This document shows positions 32,541-43,335 of a stretch of 51,126 nucleotides of DNA, in pieces. Below the pieces are notes generated by a model. The model was not told the origin of the DNA, ran no database searches, and saw nothing but the letters and a program-made list of their open reading frames with translations. Position numbers and translations under genes: made by a program. The stretch is taken from positions 1 through 51,126 of the forward strand of contig NZ_AUIN01000003.1 in NCBI RefSeq assembly GCF_000423725.1. The letters run 5' to 3'. This DNA comes from Streptococcus devriesei DSM 19639. Lineage in GTDB: Bacteria; Bacillota; Bacilli; Lactobacillales; Streptococcaceae. Position 1 is the first letter of the stretch. Each line of letters starts with the position of its first letter.

Positions 32541-34436
32541 CTAGTTTTTAGCTGAGTGTCTTCTTCCTTCAAGATAGACCATCAAAATTGAAATATCTGC
32601 CGGGTTGACTCCGGATATGCGGCTGGCCTGCCCGATTGTTTCTGGATTGATTTTTTTAAATTTTTGCCGTGCTTCTGTCGCGATGGAATCAATGGCATCC
32701 CAGTCAATGTTTTTAGGAATCCGTTTTTCTTCCATGCGTTTCATTTTGGCTACCTGATCAAGCGCTTTTTTGATATAACCTTCATATTTGATTTCTGTTT
32801 CTAAAAGCTCGATTATTTTAGCGTCTAAGTCTTCAGCTGCCGGACCGATAAACCTGACAGCATCGGCATAAGTGACTTCTGGGCGGCGCATAAATTCTTT
32901 CGCTGTCACAGCATCTGTTAAAGGTTTGAAGCCCAATTCTTCAACCATCTGATTAGTCTCCGGTACCGGTTTCAATTTCAAAGAATCCAACCGTTTGAGC
33001 TCATTGTCAAATTGGGCTTTTTTGATTTCAAACTGGCGGTAACGTTTTTCATCCACCAATCCAACTTGGTGGCCAATTTCGGTCAGACGCATATCAGCAT
33101 TGTCATGGCGCAAGATCAAACGGTATTCCGCGCGTGACGTTAAAAGCCGGTAAGGCTCAAGGGTTCCTTTGGTCACCAAATCATCAATCATAACACCGAT
33201 ATAGGCATCGCTGCGCTTGAGGATAAGTTCTGGTTTTCCTTGAATTTTAAGAGCAGCGTTGATTCCTGCCACAATTCCCTGACCGGCAGCTTCTTCATAA
33301 CCTGAGGTTCCGTTGGTCTGTCCGGCAGTAAAAAGTCCGGAAATTTTTTTCGTTTCTAAGGTTGCCCGCAGCTGATGCGGCAAAACAATATCATATTCAA
33401 TCGCATAGCCCGTACGCATCATTTCAGCCTGTTCAAGGCCTTTAATGGAATGAACCAAATCTTTTTGGACATCCTCCGGCAAGCTGGTTGACAGCCCCTG
33501 AATATAGACCTCTTCCGTTTCCCGGCCTTCGGGCTCTAAAAAGAGCTGATGCCGATTCTTATCCGCAAACCGTACAATCTTATCCTCAATAGACGGACAA
33601 TAGCGCGGACCCACACCTTGAACAATGCCGGAAAACATGGGCGCACGGTAAAGATTTTTATTGATAATGTCGTGACTGGTTTGGTTGGTATAGGTCAGCC
33701 AGCAGGGAATTTGATCCTGCAGGTAGTCTTCGTCTTTTGACATGAAAGAAAAATGATTCGGTTTTTTATCTCCGGGCTGAATTTCAGTTTCGTCATAATT
33801 AATAGAATTAGCCTTCACTCGCGGAGGTGTTCCCGTTTTAAAGCGGCCGATTTCAAGACCTAATGCTTTCAAATTGTCAGCAAGCCCAATAGACGCTAAG
33901 CTGTTATTAGGCCCGGAAGAATATTTAAGCTCTCCCAGAATAATTTCCCCGCGCAGGGCTGTCCCTGTCGTGACAATAACAGCTTTGGCAGAAAATTTTT
34001 GATTGGTGGCTGTCCGCACACCGACAACTTTGCCATCTTCCGCCAAAATTTCCTCAATCATAGACTGACGAAGGGTCAGATTTTCCTGCTGCTCAACAGT
34101 ATGCTTCATATTGCGGGCATAAAGTGCCTTATCGGCCTGCGCCCTAAGAGCACGCACAGCAGGACCCTTGCCGGTATTGAGCATCTTCATCTGAATGTAG
34201 GATTTATCAATATTCTTCCCCATCTCACCGCCAAGAGCATCAATCTCGCGAACCACAATTCCTTTGGCAGAACCGCCAATAGACGGATTACAAGGCATAA
34301 AAGCCAGCATTTCAAGATTGATGGTTGCAAGCAAAGTCTTGCAGCCCATGCGGGCCGTTGCTAAGCTAGCCTCAACACCGGCATGGCCGGCACCGATGAC
34401 AATAATATCATAGTTTTCAGTAAATTCGTGTATCAT
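32541..34436 (-). CDS. mnmG: MnmG (GidA): tRNA uridine-5-carboxymethylaminomethyl modification FAD protein
   Basis: A 631-residue FAD protein: N-terminal [13 protein letters not shown] dinucleotide-binding site, [18 protein letters not shown] and [10 protein letters not shown]. With MnmE it installs the cmnm5 group on U34 of tRNAs. The C-terminal helical region is present. GGGAG lies 6 bases upstream. The partner mnmA, which thiolates the same U34, lies upstream across a 177-base gap containing a hairpin (34474-34506). Confidence 0.97.
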   Translation of the reverse strand: MIHEFTENYDIIVIGAGHAGVEASLATARMGCKTLLATINLEMLAFMPCNPSIGGSAKGIVVREIDALGGEMGKNIDKSYIQMKMLNTGKGPAVRALRAQADKALYARNMKHTVEQQENLTLRQSMIEEILAEDGKVVGVRTATNQKFSAKAVIVTTGTALRGEIILGELKYSSGPNNSLASIGLADNLKALGLEIGRFKTGTPPRVKANSINYDETEIQPGDKKPNHFSFMSKDEDYLQDQIPCWLTYTNQTSHDIINKNLYRAPMFSGIVQGVGPRYCPSIEDKIVRFADKNRHQLFLEPEGRETEEVYIQGLSTSLPEDVQKDLVHSIKGLEQAEMMRTGYAIEYDIVLPHQLRATLETKKISGLFTAGQTNGTSGYEEAAGQGIVAGINAALKIQGKPELILKRSDAYIGVMIDDLVTKGTLEPYRLLTSRAEYRLILRHDNADMRLTEIGHQVGLVDEKRYRQFEIKKAQFDNELKRLDSLKLKPVPETNQMVEELGFKPLTDAVTAKEFMRRPEVTYADAVRFIGPAAEDLDAKIIELLETEIKYEGYIKKALDQVAKMKRMEEKRIPKNIDWDAIDSIATEARQKFKKINPETIGQASRISGVNPADISILMVYLEGRRHSAKN

Positions 34437-34473
34437 TTGTATCTCCCAAACACAAAAATAGCCAAAACCCTCG

Positions 34474-34506
34474 AAAATTGTACGTCAAAAGACCTACAAT
34501 TCTCAT
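34474..34506 (-). terminator. Hairpin between mnmA and mnmG
   Basis: GAAAATTGTA and TACAATTCTC pair with a mismatched GTC/GAC inner part around AAAA. On the minus strand it follows mnmA and could terminate or attenuate before mnmG. The 3' T-run is broken, so the strength is uncertain. Confidence 0.45.
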
Positions 34507-34613
34507 GAGCTTTGACCATCATGATTATTGTTAAAATTATTTTAACACTTTAGAACAATTTGTCAATATTCGTTTAAACCAAATATTAAAAGATCTTTGA
34601 CAGGACTGTAAAG

Positions 34614-35850
<1,237 letters not shown>

Positions 35851-36036
35851 CAATTTTTCTAACATAGACTTGAAGGGTCTAGTTTTCAAAAGTCGATTTG
35901 AAGGTCGATTTTGAAGCGCCTGAGCGCAAAACATATTATATCACAAAACAGACTCTAATAACCAGTATATAAATTTAAGAAACCACTCACACGCGCCTGA
36001 GGACTATCAGTCAGTTTATTCTGGATCAAAAGATAT

Positions 36037-36059
36037 TGTCAGCCTTGTCAAGGCTGACA
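36037..36059. promoter_or_regulatory. Perfect 11-bp odd palindrome
   Basis: TGTCAGCCTTG (36037-36047), one base, CAAGGCTGACA (36049-36059). A second hairpin AAAGGCT/AGCCTTT lies at 36078-36095. Neither has a T-run at the right distance to be a clear terminator. They lie in the unassigned part of the 479-base gap between mnmA and the next gene. Confidence 0.45.
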
Positions 36060-36159
36060 GCTGCATCTTCTATAAATAAAGGCTAGATAGCCTTTCATAG
36101 GTGTAAATATCTTGTCAACTACCCCTGACACTTACCCTTTAAGCTCATCAAAGACACTC

Positions 36160-36190
36160 AAAAAGCCATTAGTAAAAACCTAATGACTTT
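36160..36190 (-). terminator. Terminator of the 36215-36856 gene
   Basis: Minus-strand arms GTCATTAG and CTAATGGC (36180-36187 and 36165-36172) followed by five T residues. Confidence 0.75.
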
Positions 36191-36214
36191 ATGTTTAATT
36201 ACAATTTCTAAAAT

Positions 36215-36856
36215 CTACATACCCCAAGCTGATAAGCCTTGAGCATTGTAGGCATTGATGGCGGAATTGACCTGATCCTGAACAGTTGCTGTTGAACCCC
36301 AGCCAGGCATGGTTTGGAAAAGCCCTGAAGCGCCTGAACCATTAGCTGCATTTACTTGACCGTTTGATTCACGGGCAATGATGTATTCCCAAGTTGATTG
36401 CGGAACACCGGTTGCTGCTGCCATTTGTGCCGCCGCTTCTGAACCCGTTGCCCCGGCAGTATTGCCATTAGCAAGATTGCTGTTAGAAACAGCGCTGGCA
36501 GCTTGGGCCTGCTGCGGAGCATAGGCTGTATTATTATAAGCTGCATTGGTTGTATTTTGAACAGTTGCAGCATCAGGTGCTGCCGTTTCTGTCACAGTCT
36601 CTGCAGAAGAGACTTCCTCAGCAACAGGCTGCTGACTGTCTTCAGGCGCAGTCACGGTCTGAGCTTGAGTTTGATTACTATCTTGAGGCTGTACCACTGC
36701 AGCTTGAGCGAGAACAGATTCTGATTTCTTAATATGTGCTTCTGTATTTACAGATTCTCCTGTAAAAAGGGTCGCAAATCCTACAAAAAAAGGTAAAACT
36801 AAAAATTGGCTTTTAACAACTTTTTTGAATTTCGATTTTTTGACTCTACTGTACAT
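36215..36856 (-). CDS. Secreted transglycosylase-like cell-wall protein
   Basis: A 213-residue exported protein: basic start [16 protein letters not shown], a hydrophobic core ([13 protein letters not shown]), then a low-complexity region rich in Q, T, A, E and V. The C-terminal part is a lysozyme-like/SLT domain of IsaA type: [38 protein letters not shown], with Glu in IARESNG as candidate acid. ATG 36856 is chosen, with AAAGGA 12 bases upstream (a loose fit). It probably cleaves peptidoglycan at division or during growth. A shared motif upstream links it to the next gene. Confidence 0.8.
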   Translation of the reverse strand: MYSRVKKSKFKKVVKSQFLVLPFFVGFATLFTGESVNTEAHIKKSESVLAQAAVVQPQDSNQTQAQTVTAPEDSQQPVAEEVSSAETVTETAAPDAATVQNTTNAAYNNTAYAPQQAQAASAVSNSNLANGNTAGATGSEAAAQMAAATGVPQSTWEYIIARESNGQVNAANGSGASGLFQTMPGWGSTATVQDQVNSAINAYNAQGLSAWGM

Positions 36857-36928
36857 AAAAAATTCGTTTCCTTTCATTATCTCGCTCTCTATCATATAAG
36901 TTAATTGTTACTTTAGCTTTATTTTTAT

Positions 36929-36946
36929 ATTAAAAATATTACAATT
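36929..36946 (-). promoter_or_regulatory. Motif shared by both cell-wall genes, copy 1
   Basis: ATTAAAAATATTACAATT differs at one of 18 positions from the motif at 37841-37858. Both lie about 70-90 bases before their genes. It contains ATTAAA (CovR-like) and TGTAAT-type (WalR/VicR-like) elements on the opposite strand. Confidence 0.6.
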
Positions 36947-37014
36947 ACATTTAAAGTAAATAAAAAATACCCAAAACTATTGAAATTTTGAGCATTTTAG
37001 ACATCTATTCAAAA

Positions 37015-37773
37015 TTAATACCAGCCATTAGCATTCCAGAAGGCCTGAGCTGCTGTCCACGAACCATAGCGGCTGGTTACATAAGCATTTGCCACACGTT
37101 CTTGATTTTCAGCTGATAAATCACCGTTTAAGTAGGAGCTGCTCAGCTGATAGCGGCCATAATATTGCCCGTTTTGAGCACTGTAGTTGCCTCCTGATTC
37201 TTTTTGAGCAATAAATTCTTTAGCAGCGGCATCTGATGCGCTTAAACTATTGCTGGTTGATGCTGCTGTTGTCTCTTTTGTCTGCGCTTCAGCAGGTGCA
37301 GCGGTTGTTGCTTCAGTAGTTTGAGGTACTTCCGGAGCTGCTGTGGTTGCTTCGCTGACCTGTGTTGCTGCCGGCGCTGCCGATGTTGTAGCTTCACTTG
37401 CCGATGTTTCTGCAGCCGGAGACTGTACTGTCGTTTCAGCCGTTTGGCTTGTTTCAGAAACGGCCGGTGCCTGTGTTTCCGCTGAAGCAGCGGGTGCTGT
37501 TTCTTCTGCTGCCTGAGGTGTTGCTGTTTCGTCTAACTCTAAAACCTGATCAGTGTAAATAAGGTGAACATCTTTGATCTTATTTATTTTAGCAAGCTTT
37601 TTGACTGTTGTTTTATGAGTTGAAGCTATCTCTGACAGAGTATCTCCTGATTTTACCGTGTAGCTTTCTGCATGTGCTGCAATAGGCAAAATCAAGCTGG
37701 CAGCTGTTGCAATTCCTGCAACACTGGTCTTTATTGTTTTACTTTTATTTTCTAAAATATTTTTTAATGACAT
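37015..37773 (-). CDS. LysM-domain secreted protein with lysozyme-like C-terminus
   Basis: A 252-residue protein. Signal peptide with cleavage near HAES (about 31-35), a LysM peptidoglycan-binding repeat (SYTVKSGDTLSEIASTHKTTVKKL... about 37-80), an A/E/T/P-rich linker of roughly 110 residues, and a C-terminal transglycosylase-like segment ending RYGSWTAAQAFWNANGWY with the Glu in QKESGG. This Apf/LysM type is common in streptococci. AAAGGAG lies upstream. It is a second cell-wall enzyme next to the 36215 gene, suggesting joint control. Confidence 0.85.
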   Translation of the reverse strand: MSLKNILENKSKTIKTSVAGIATAASLILPIAAHAESYTVKSGDTLSEIASTHKTTVKKLAKINKIKDVHLIYTDQVLELDETATPQAAEETAPAASAETQAPAVSETSQTAETTVQSPAAETSASEATTSAAPAATQVSEATTAAPEVPQTTEATTAAPAEAQTKETTAASTSNSLSASDAAAKEFIAQKESGGNYSAQNGQYYGRYQLSSSYLNGDLSAENQERVANAYVTSRYGSWTAAQAFWNANGWY

Positions 37774-37840
37774 ATCTTACTCCTTTTAGCATTATATATC
37801 TCATCATACAGTAGATATATTACTTACTTTTTAGGGTAAG

Positions 37841-37858
37841 ATTAAATATATTACAATT
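37841..37858 (-). promoter_or_regulatory. Motif shared by both cell-wall genes, copy 2
   Basis: ATTAAATATATTACAATT, 17 of 18 identical to copy 1, 68-85 bases before ATG 37773. Confidence 0.6.
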
Positions 37859-37957
37859 AGGTTTTAATTAGAAAAAGAAAGCGCCTTCCTTTGCTTTGTT
37901 AGCAATTATTTAAACCTTGTCAAATAATTACATCTCCGCATCAGCCAAACGTTTTTC

Positions 37958-38752
37958 TCATTTTTTTAATAAAAATAATATCAAACCAAGACAGCAAATG
38001 GCAATAATAGCCATGCTGTCTTTATAAGTCCATTTTAACAACCGATATTTACTGCGGCCTGATCCGCCTTGATAACCACGCGCTTCCATAGCTGTTGCTA
38101 AAGCATCAGCTCTTTTAAAGCTGGAGGCAAAGAGGGGAATTAAGATAGGAATGATAGACTTTACTTTTTGAATCAGGTTCCCTTCTCCAAAATCAACACC
38201 ACGCGCTTTTTGAGCATTCATGATACGCGTCGTGTCATCCATCAGCGTCGGTACAAAGCGCAGGCTTAATGACAGCATCAAACCAATCTCATGCACAGGA
38301 ACCTTTAAAGGTTCTAAAGGTTTTAAAAGAGATTCTACCGCATCTGCCAAACTAAGAGGTGTTGTTGTCAGGGTCAGAAGTGTTGAAAATATAATAATCA
38401 GCACAAAGCGCATAAAAATCAATGCTGCCTGCCCAAGACCATAATCGGTTATTTTGATAATCCACAACTGAACCAGGACTTGCCCTGTCTGGGTAAAAAG
38501 AACCTGAAACAGAGTTGTAAAAAGGATCAAGCCTATCATCGGCCTTAACCCTTTTAGAAAAAAGCTGATTTTAATGCGGGACAGCAAAACCAAAGCCATT
38601 GTAAAAGTAAACATCAAAAGGTTTGTAGCAGCATTATTGGCCCAAAAAACAACAATAATGAAAATAAACATTGACAGCAGTTTGCTTCTTGGATCCAGGC
38701 GGTGAATGAACGAATCACCCGGAATATAGCGGCCAAGTATAAGATTATTCAT
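37958..38752 (-). CDS. ecfT: EcfT: transmembrane subunit of the energy-coupling-factor vitamin transporter
   Basis: A 264-residue membrane protein with five to six helices. [13 protein letters not shown] near the start is the family signature. The coupling helices hold the ARG motifs: [11 protein letters not shown] (about 180) and [10 protein letters not shown] (about 230). It joins the two ATPases to interchangeable S components that bind vitamins. GGAGG lies 9 bases before ATG 38752, and the gene overlaps the end of ecfA2. Confidence 0.93.
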   Translation of the reverse strand: MNNLILGRYIPGDSFIHRLDPRSKLLSMFIFIIVVFWANNAATNLLMFTFTMALVLLSRIKISFFLKGLRPMIGLILFTTLFQVLFTQTGQVLVQLWIIKITDYGLGQAALIFMRFVLIIIFSTLLTLTTTPLSLADAVESLLKPLEPLKVPVHEIGLMLSLSLRFVPTLMDDTTRIMNAQKARGVDFGEGNLIQKVKSIIPILIPLFASSFKRADALATAMEARGYQGGSGRSKYRLLKWTYKDSMAIIAICCLGLILFLLKK

Positions 38753-39587
38753 TCTTAATAGCCTCCACAAATTCTTCTAGGGTGATGGGTAAGGAATCAA
38801 AAGCCATGCCCTTTTCTCTTAAATTGGCAGCGAACTGAGTAATTTTAGGAACTCCCAACTGTTTGCTTTCTAAAAAGTCAATTTCCTGAAAAACGGATTT
38901 AGGGCTGCCTGACAGAACAATCCTTCCCTTTTCCAAAACATAAACCCAGTCTGCGTGGTTAGACACATCATCCATTAAATGAGTGACTAATACAATGGTC
39001 ATCCCTTGCCGGTGAAGCTCTTCAAACAGATTCATCAATTCACGCCGGCCTTTGGGATCCAGACCTGCAGTAGGCTCATCTAAAACCAAAATGCTGGGCT
39101 CCATCGCCAAAATACCTGCAATAGCTACCCTGCGCATCTGTCCGCCTGATAATTCAAACGGATTCTTTTCAAATAAATCCTCAGCAATACCAACCAGAGC
39201 TAATTTTTCACGTGCTATTTTTTCAGCATTTTCCTGAGAAATACCAAAATTTTGCGGCCCAAAAGCAACGTCTTTTAAAACTGTTTCATCAAAAAGCTGA
39301 CTTTCCGGAAATTGAAAGACCAAGCCGACTTTTTTACGGACATTTTTGATATCTTTATTTTTAGAATCGGGCTTGATAACCACATCATCAACGTAAACCG
39401 TTCCCTCAGTCGGTGTGTTGAGCCCGTTCAGAAGCTGCATGATAGTAGACTTTCCACTACCGGTATGACCAATAAAAGCTGTGAAACTGCCATCTTTAAT
39501 TTCCAAATCAACATCGAAAAGGGCACGCCCTTCAAAAGGGGTTCCCGCCTGATAAGTATAACTTACTTTTTGGAGAATAATGCCCAT
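38745..39587 (-). CDS. ecfA2: EcfA2: ECF transporter ATPase
   Basis: A 280-residue ABC ATPase: Walker [10 protein letters not shown], signature [16 protein letters not shown], Walker [15 protein letters not shown] and LVTHLMDD. It differs from its partner in the LSGGQMRR form and C-terminal region, as usual for EcfA2. It overlaps ecfA1 by 25 bases and ecfT by eight, so all three are translationally coupled. Confidence 0.94.
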   Translation of the reverse strand: MGIILQKVSYTYQAGTPFEGRALFDVDLEIKDGSFTAFIGHTGSGKSTIMQLLNGLNTPTEGTVYVDDVVIKPDSKNKDIKNVRKKVGLVFQFPESQLFDETVLKDVAFGPQNFGISQENAEKIAREKLALVGIAEDLFEKNPFELSGGQMRRVAIAGILAMEPSILVLDEPTAGLDPKGRRELMNLFEELHRQGMTIVLVTHLMDDVSNHADWVYVLEKGRIVLSGSPKSVFQEIDFLESKQLGVPKITQFAANLREKGMAFDSLPITLEEFVEAIKNE

Positions 39588-40405
39588 AACTTATCTTCCA
39601 ATTCCTTTTCTAGCAAATAACCTTCATCAACTGTAAAACCTATTTGCTCAAGAGCTTTGATAATCGTTGAAGTGAAAGGAATATCCAACCCTAAGCTCAG
39701 CAGCTCATCTCCCCGAGAAAATAATTCCCGCGGGGTCGATGTGGATTCTATCTGACCTTCCTTCATCACCAAGACCCGGTCACTCAGAGCAACCTCGTCT
39801 AAGTCATGAGTGATGGATATAACTGTCATCCCATAGTCATCACGAATTTTTTGGATAATTTTAATCAATTCCAGCCGGCCTTCCGGATCCAGCATACTGG
39901 TTGCTTCATCCAAAATAATAATACTCGGCCGCATAGCTACTGCTCCTGCAATGGCCACTCTTTGCTTTTGTCCTCCTGATAGTCTGGCAGGCTCTCTTGT
40001 CTTAAAATCAAGCATGCCGACAAGACTTAACGCTTCTCTGACACGTTCTTGCATTTCTTTCAGAGGAACACCTTGATTTTCCAGTCCGAAAGCAACATCA
40101 TCTTCTACAGTGGCACCAACAAACTGATTGTCCGGATTTTGAAAAACCATGCCAATCTTGTGGCGAATCTCCCAAATGTTGCTGTCAGACAGTTCTTCAC
40201 CTTCTATGAAAATTTGTCCGGATTCAGCTTCTAAAAGTCCGTCAATCAGGCGAACAGCCGTTGATTTCCCGCTGCCGTTATGGCCGATAATGGCTAACCA
40301 TTCTCCATGTTTCACGTGAAACGAAATATTATCTAATGTCGGTTTTTTTTGATGATCATCATAACGAAACGTAACGTTTTTTAATTCAATCGTTTTATCT
40401 GCCAT
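39563..40405 (-). CDS. ecfA1: EcfA1: ECF transporter ATPase
   Basis: A 280-residue ABC ATPase with Walker [10 protein letters not shown], signature [16 protein letters not shown], Walker [16 protein letters not shown] and SITHDLDE. It pairs with EcfA2 and EcfT. Ordered pgsA, ecfA1, ecfA2, ecfT in the leftward operon; pgsA ends three bases upstream. Confidence 0.94.
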   Translation of the reverse strand: MADKTIELKNVTFRYDDHQKKPTLDNISFHVKHGEWLAIIGHNGSGKSTAVRLIDGLLEAESGQIFIEGEELSDSNIWEIRHKIGMVFQNPDNQFVGATVEDDVAFGLENQGVPLKEMQERVREALSLVGMLDFKTREPARLSGGQKQRVAIAGAVAMRPSIIILDEATSMLDPEGRLELIKIIQKIRDDYGMTVISITHDLDEVALSDRVLVMKEGQIESTSTPRELFSRGDELLSLGLDIPFTSTIIKALEQIGFTVDEGYLLEKELEDKLWALFSKK

Positions 40406-40408
40406 TGT

Positions 40409-40951
40409 CTATTTAAAGGTATCCTTGAAAAGGAAGCCGGCTCCCTTGAAATAATCGTAACCTGAGTAAAGAGTGAAAAACAAAGCAAGGTACAGCAAGA
40501 TAGTTCCCAACAGTTCAAAGTGGCAAAGCAAAAAGATAATTGAAAACATCTGAGTTGCTGTTTTAATTTTTCCGGGCATGGCAGCAGCTAAAACTTCCCC
40601 GCCTGTTTCAACCAAAAGCAAACGCAAACCAGTCACTGCTAATTCTCGGCAAATGATAACAGCTGAAACCCAGGCAGGTGCTAAATCAAGCCCAACAAGC
40701 ATGATAAAAGCACTCATAACCAGCATCTTATCCGCCAGAGGGTCAGCAAATTTACCAAAATTAGTCACCACTTTCCACTTGCGGGCCAAATAACCGTCCA
40801 GATAATCCGTTAAGCTTGCTGCAGCAAAGATAATCGCTGCAACAATATGCCAAGCTGTACTGCTGGTGACAGAAGTTAAAAGCAGGAAAACCGGTATCAG
40901 TAAAATACGAATAAGCGTTAATAAATTGGGGATATTTTCTTTTTTAGTCAT
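40409..40951 (-). CDS. pgsA: CDP-diacylglycerol-glycerol-3-phosphate phosphatidyltransferase
   Basis: A 180-residue CDP-alcohol phosphatidyltransferase with the diagnostic DYLDGYLARKWKVVTNFGKFADPLADK (about 48-74), matching D-x2-D-G-x2-A-R-x8-G-x3-D-x3-D. Several helices make it an integral membrane enzyme of phosphatidylglycerol synthesis. AAAGGAG precedes the ATG. Directly after rodZ, as in many Firmicutes. Confidence 0.95.
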   Translation of the reverse strand: MTKKENIPNLLTLIRILLIPVFLLLTSVTSSTAWHIVAAIIFAAASLTDYLDGYLARKWKVVTNFGKFADPLADKMLVMSAFIMLVGLDLAPAWVSAVIICRELAVTGLRLLLVETGGEVLAAAMPGKIKTATQMFSIIFLLCHFELLGTILLYLALFFTLYSGYDYFKGAGFLFKDTFK

Positions 40952-40962
40952 TAAAAACTCCT

Positions 40963-41970
40963 TTATTGGACTGTCACATTAATGTTTGTCAAACCGGCAT
41001 TAATGAGATTAGACGTGTCCAGTTTTTGACCGTTTATGGTTATGTCAACGCCGCTGAGCACCGCAACTGTCAGCATAGAAGTTGTTGAACCTTCTGCTAA
41101 AGTTACTGTATAAGTCTTCTGGGCTGCTGTCAGTGTTGTTCCGGACTCTCCAGCATCGGTATTGCTTGCTGAAACCCAGCTTTCCTCTTCTCCTGTCAAG
41201 GTAAAGGTAATTTCTACCTTGCCATTTGTATTGCTCAACGTTACATTATTGCCGCCTTCTGCGAAATCTGTTGTAATGTTTGTCTGACTTTGTGCAGTCG
41301 TTGTGGTTGAATCACTGGTCGTGTCTTTCTTTTGTTTAGAAGATGTGCTCAGCTCAGTTTTGTCAGAATCATTGTGCAGCTGGTTATAAGCAATATAGCC
41401 GACGTAGCTGACAATAGCCAAAGCCAGCAGCACAAGCAAAATCAAGGCCCAGGGGAAACGTCTGCTCGGCTCTTCTTCGTAATCATATTTACTGAGGCGA
41501 GACGGAATTTTCTCAACTGCAGGAGCAGTTTTCTCAAGCTCTTCCTCAGTGTCATCCAATTGCAGTGTTTCCTCTGTCAGACTGATATTTTGAGTAACAT
41601 CTAAGTCAATGGACAGATCTTGAGGAGTTTCAGATGGTTTTTCGTCGCTTTGATCTTCAGACGCAGCTGCAGATGCTGTATCTGCTGAAGCTGAAGAAGC
41701 AGCAGGCTCATCTATTGAAGAAGGAAGAATCAAGTCATCACTTAACTCTTGATTGCGATAGCCGTGAATGATAGACACCGGATCTAAACCGACAACTTCG
41801 GCATACTTTTCTAAATACTCATTGGTCTTTCCTTCCGGCAGTAATTTGAGCTGATCCAGCTCCATAGCCAGTATGTAATGAGGCGCAATCCCTGTTTTAT
41901 CGACCACATCATCAAAGCTTAATTTTTTTTCAATGCGTGCATCACGTAAAATATCACCTATTTTATCCAT
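40963..41970 (-). CDS. rodZ: RodZ: membrane-spanning helix-turn-helix cell-shape protein
   Basis: A 335-residue protein: N-terminal Xre-like helix-turn-helix (GDILRDARIEKKLSFDDVVDKTGIAPHYILAMEL), an acidic linker (to about residue 170), one membrane helix (173-195) and an extracytoplasmic C-terminal DUF4115-like beta domain. It anchors the MreB/division scaffold in rods; in cocci it may serve in septal or peripheral growth. Its place between M16 peptidases and pgsA is the same as the B. subtilis ymfM locus. Confidence 0.92.
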   Translation of the reverse strand: MDKIGDILRDARIEKKLSFDDVVDKTGIAPHYILAMELDQLKLLPEGKTNEYLEKYAEVVGLDPVSIIHGYRNQELSDDLILPSSIDEPAASSASADTASAAASEDQSDEKPSETPQDLSIDLDVTQNISLTEETLQLDDTEEELEKTAPAVEKIPSRLSKYDYEEEPSRRFPWALILLVLLALAIVSYVGYIAYNQLHNDSDKTELSTSSKQKKDTTSDSTTTTAQSQTNITTDFAEGGNNVTLSNTNGKVEITFTLTGEEESWVSASNTDAGESGTTLTAAQKTYTVTLAEGSTTSMLTVAVLSGVDITINGQKLDTSNLINAGLTNINVTVQ

Positions 41971-42042
41971 TTTATTTTACCTCAGTCCTTTCCGTCTCTA
42001 CTAATCCTGTTTATTATAACAAATTTTAGAGTGTTTTTCTGC

Positions 42043-43335
42043 CTATTTTGGAAATAGTGTAAAATCTGTCACTTGCATTTCTCTCATAATCTTCTGTCCA
42101 AATTCCACAACATCTCTTATTTCCAAGCTTTGCAAAACGCTCGGAAAATCAAAGTAGGTTTCCTTTTTCCACAAATTATCAATAAATTGATTAGCAAGTG
42201 TATCCATGGTATCTAAACTGCTGATAAAATCACCATATAACTCATTTTTCAGAGTTTGTAAATGGCTTTCCGATAAATTCTCATCTGTTTCAAATTTTTT
42301 GACCGCCTGCCGAAGCTGATTGGACATGGCAATAGGTTCTTTAGTGTCAAGCATGATGACAACAAATTGATAGGAGGCCGATACTTCAATTTTCATATCA
42401 AAAGAATCATCAATTTTTCCTTCTTCATACCATTTTTGATAACGCTGAGAAGTCCAGCCGAACAAAAGTGAGAAAAAGAGTTTTAAAAGCAGTTTTTCCC
42501 TTAATAAAGATTTGGTCATCTTTCCAATAAAATCAAATCGAAATCCTACAGCTAATTTAGGAAGTGTGACATCTTTTTGCAGCGAACTGGCTGATGTAAC
42601 AGGCAAAAGTTTTAAATCTGAACGTTCAATTTGAGGTGCCTTTACCTGAGGCAGTTCTTTTTGAACAGTGACAATGTCCTTGTAAACTTGCTTGACATCA
42701 AAGGATCCCACAACTAAAAGAATGAGATTGGAAGGATGATAAAAATAGTGAAAATTTTCTTCTAAATCACGCTTATTTAAATGGCGAATGCTCGTTTGAC
42801 TGCCGACAATATCTTCTGCCAGAGGAGTCTTAGGATAAAGCTTGGTTAAAATTCCTTGATACAAAAAGTCATCAGCGTCATCTTGATACATGTCAATTTC
42901 CTGCGCAATAATGGCTTTTTCATTTTCAATTGACGCATCTGTAAAGATAGCTTTACTGGTAAAATCCTGCAGCAGGGCTAAATTTTCTTTAATGCTGTCA
43001 ACTGCTGAAAAGTAATAGACAGTCTTTTCAAAATCTGTATAAGCATTGCTGTCTGCACCTAATTTCGTAAATTCATAAGAAGCATCTTTATTGTTTTCCA
43101 TTTCAAAGAGCTGATGCTCTAAAAAATGAGCAATTCCCGCTGGATACTTTTTGGTTTTTCCATCTACTGTAAACTCTGTGTCAATCGAACCAAATTGGCT
43201 GCTGATCATAGCAAAAGTTTCTTTGAAATCTTTTTTAGGCAGCAAAAAAACAGTGATTCCATTGTCCAGCTGATTAAAATAAAATTCTTCACCAATATCC
43301 GGAAATTGACGTCTTTTTAATCTCGTTGCAGCCAT
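42043..43335 (-). CDS. ymfH: M16-family metallopeptidase, YmfH-like, active subunit
   Basis: A 430-residue peptidase of the M16B type. The inverted zinc motif HFLEH has His70, Glu73 and His74 in IAHFLEHQLFEME; a second glutamate lies downstream around IENEKAIIAQEIDMYQDD. The other lobe has EKLLLKLFFSLLFG. It is immediately preceded by its partner without a gap (43335/43336). The pair YmfF-YmfH probably forms a heterodimer, with this as the catalytic half. Confidence 0.9.
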   Translation of the reverse strand: MAATRLKRRQFPDIGEEFYFNQLDNGITVFLLPKKDFKETFAMISSQFGSIDTEFTVDGKTKKYPAGIAHFLEHQLFEMENNKDASYEFTKLGADSNAYTDFEKTVYYFSAVDSIKENLALLQDFTSKAIFTDASIENEKAIIAQEIDMYQDDADDFLYQGILTKLYPKTPLAEDIVGSQTSIRHLNKRDLEENFHYFYHPSNLILLVVGSFDVKQVYKDIVTVQKELPQVKAPQIERSDLKLLPVTSASSLQKDVTLPKLAVGFRFDFIGKMTKSLLREKLLLKLFFSLLFGWTSQRYQKWYEEGKIDDSFDMKIEVSASYQFVVIMLDTKEPIAMSNQLRQAVKKFETDENLSESHLQTLKNELYGDFISSLDTMDTLANQFIDNLWKKETYFDFPSVLQSLEIRDVVEFGQKIMREMQVTDFTLFPK

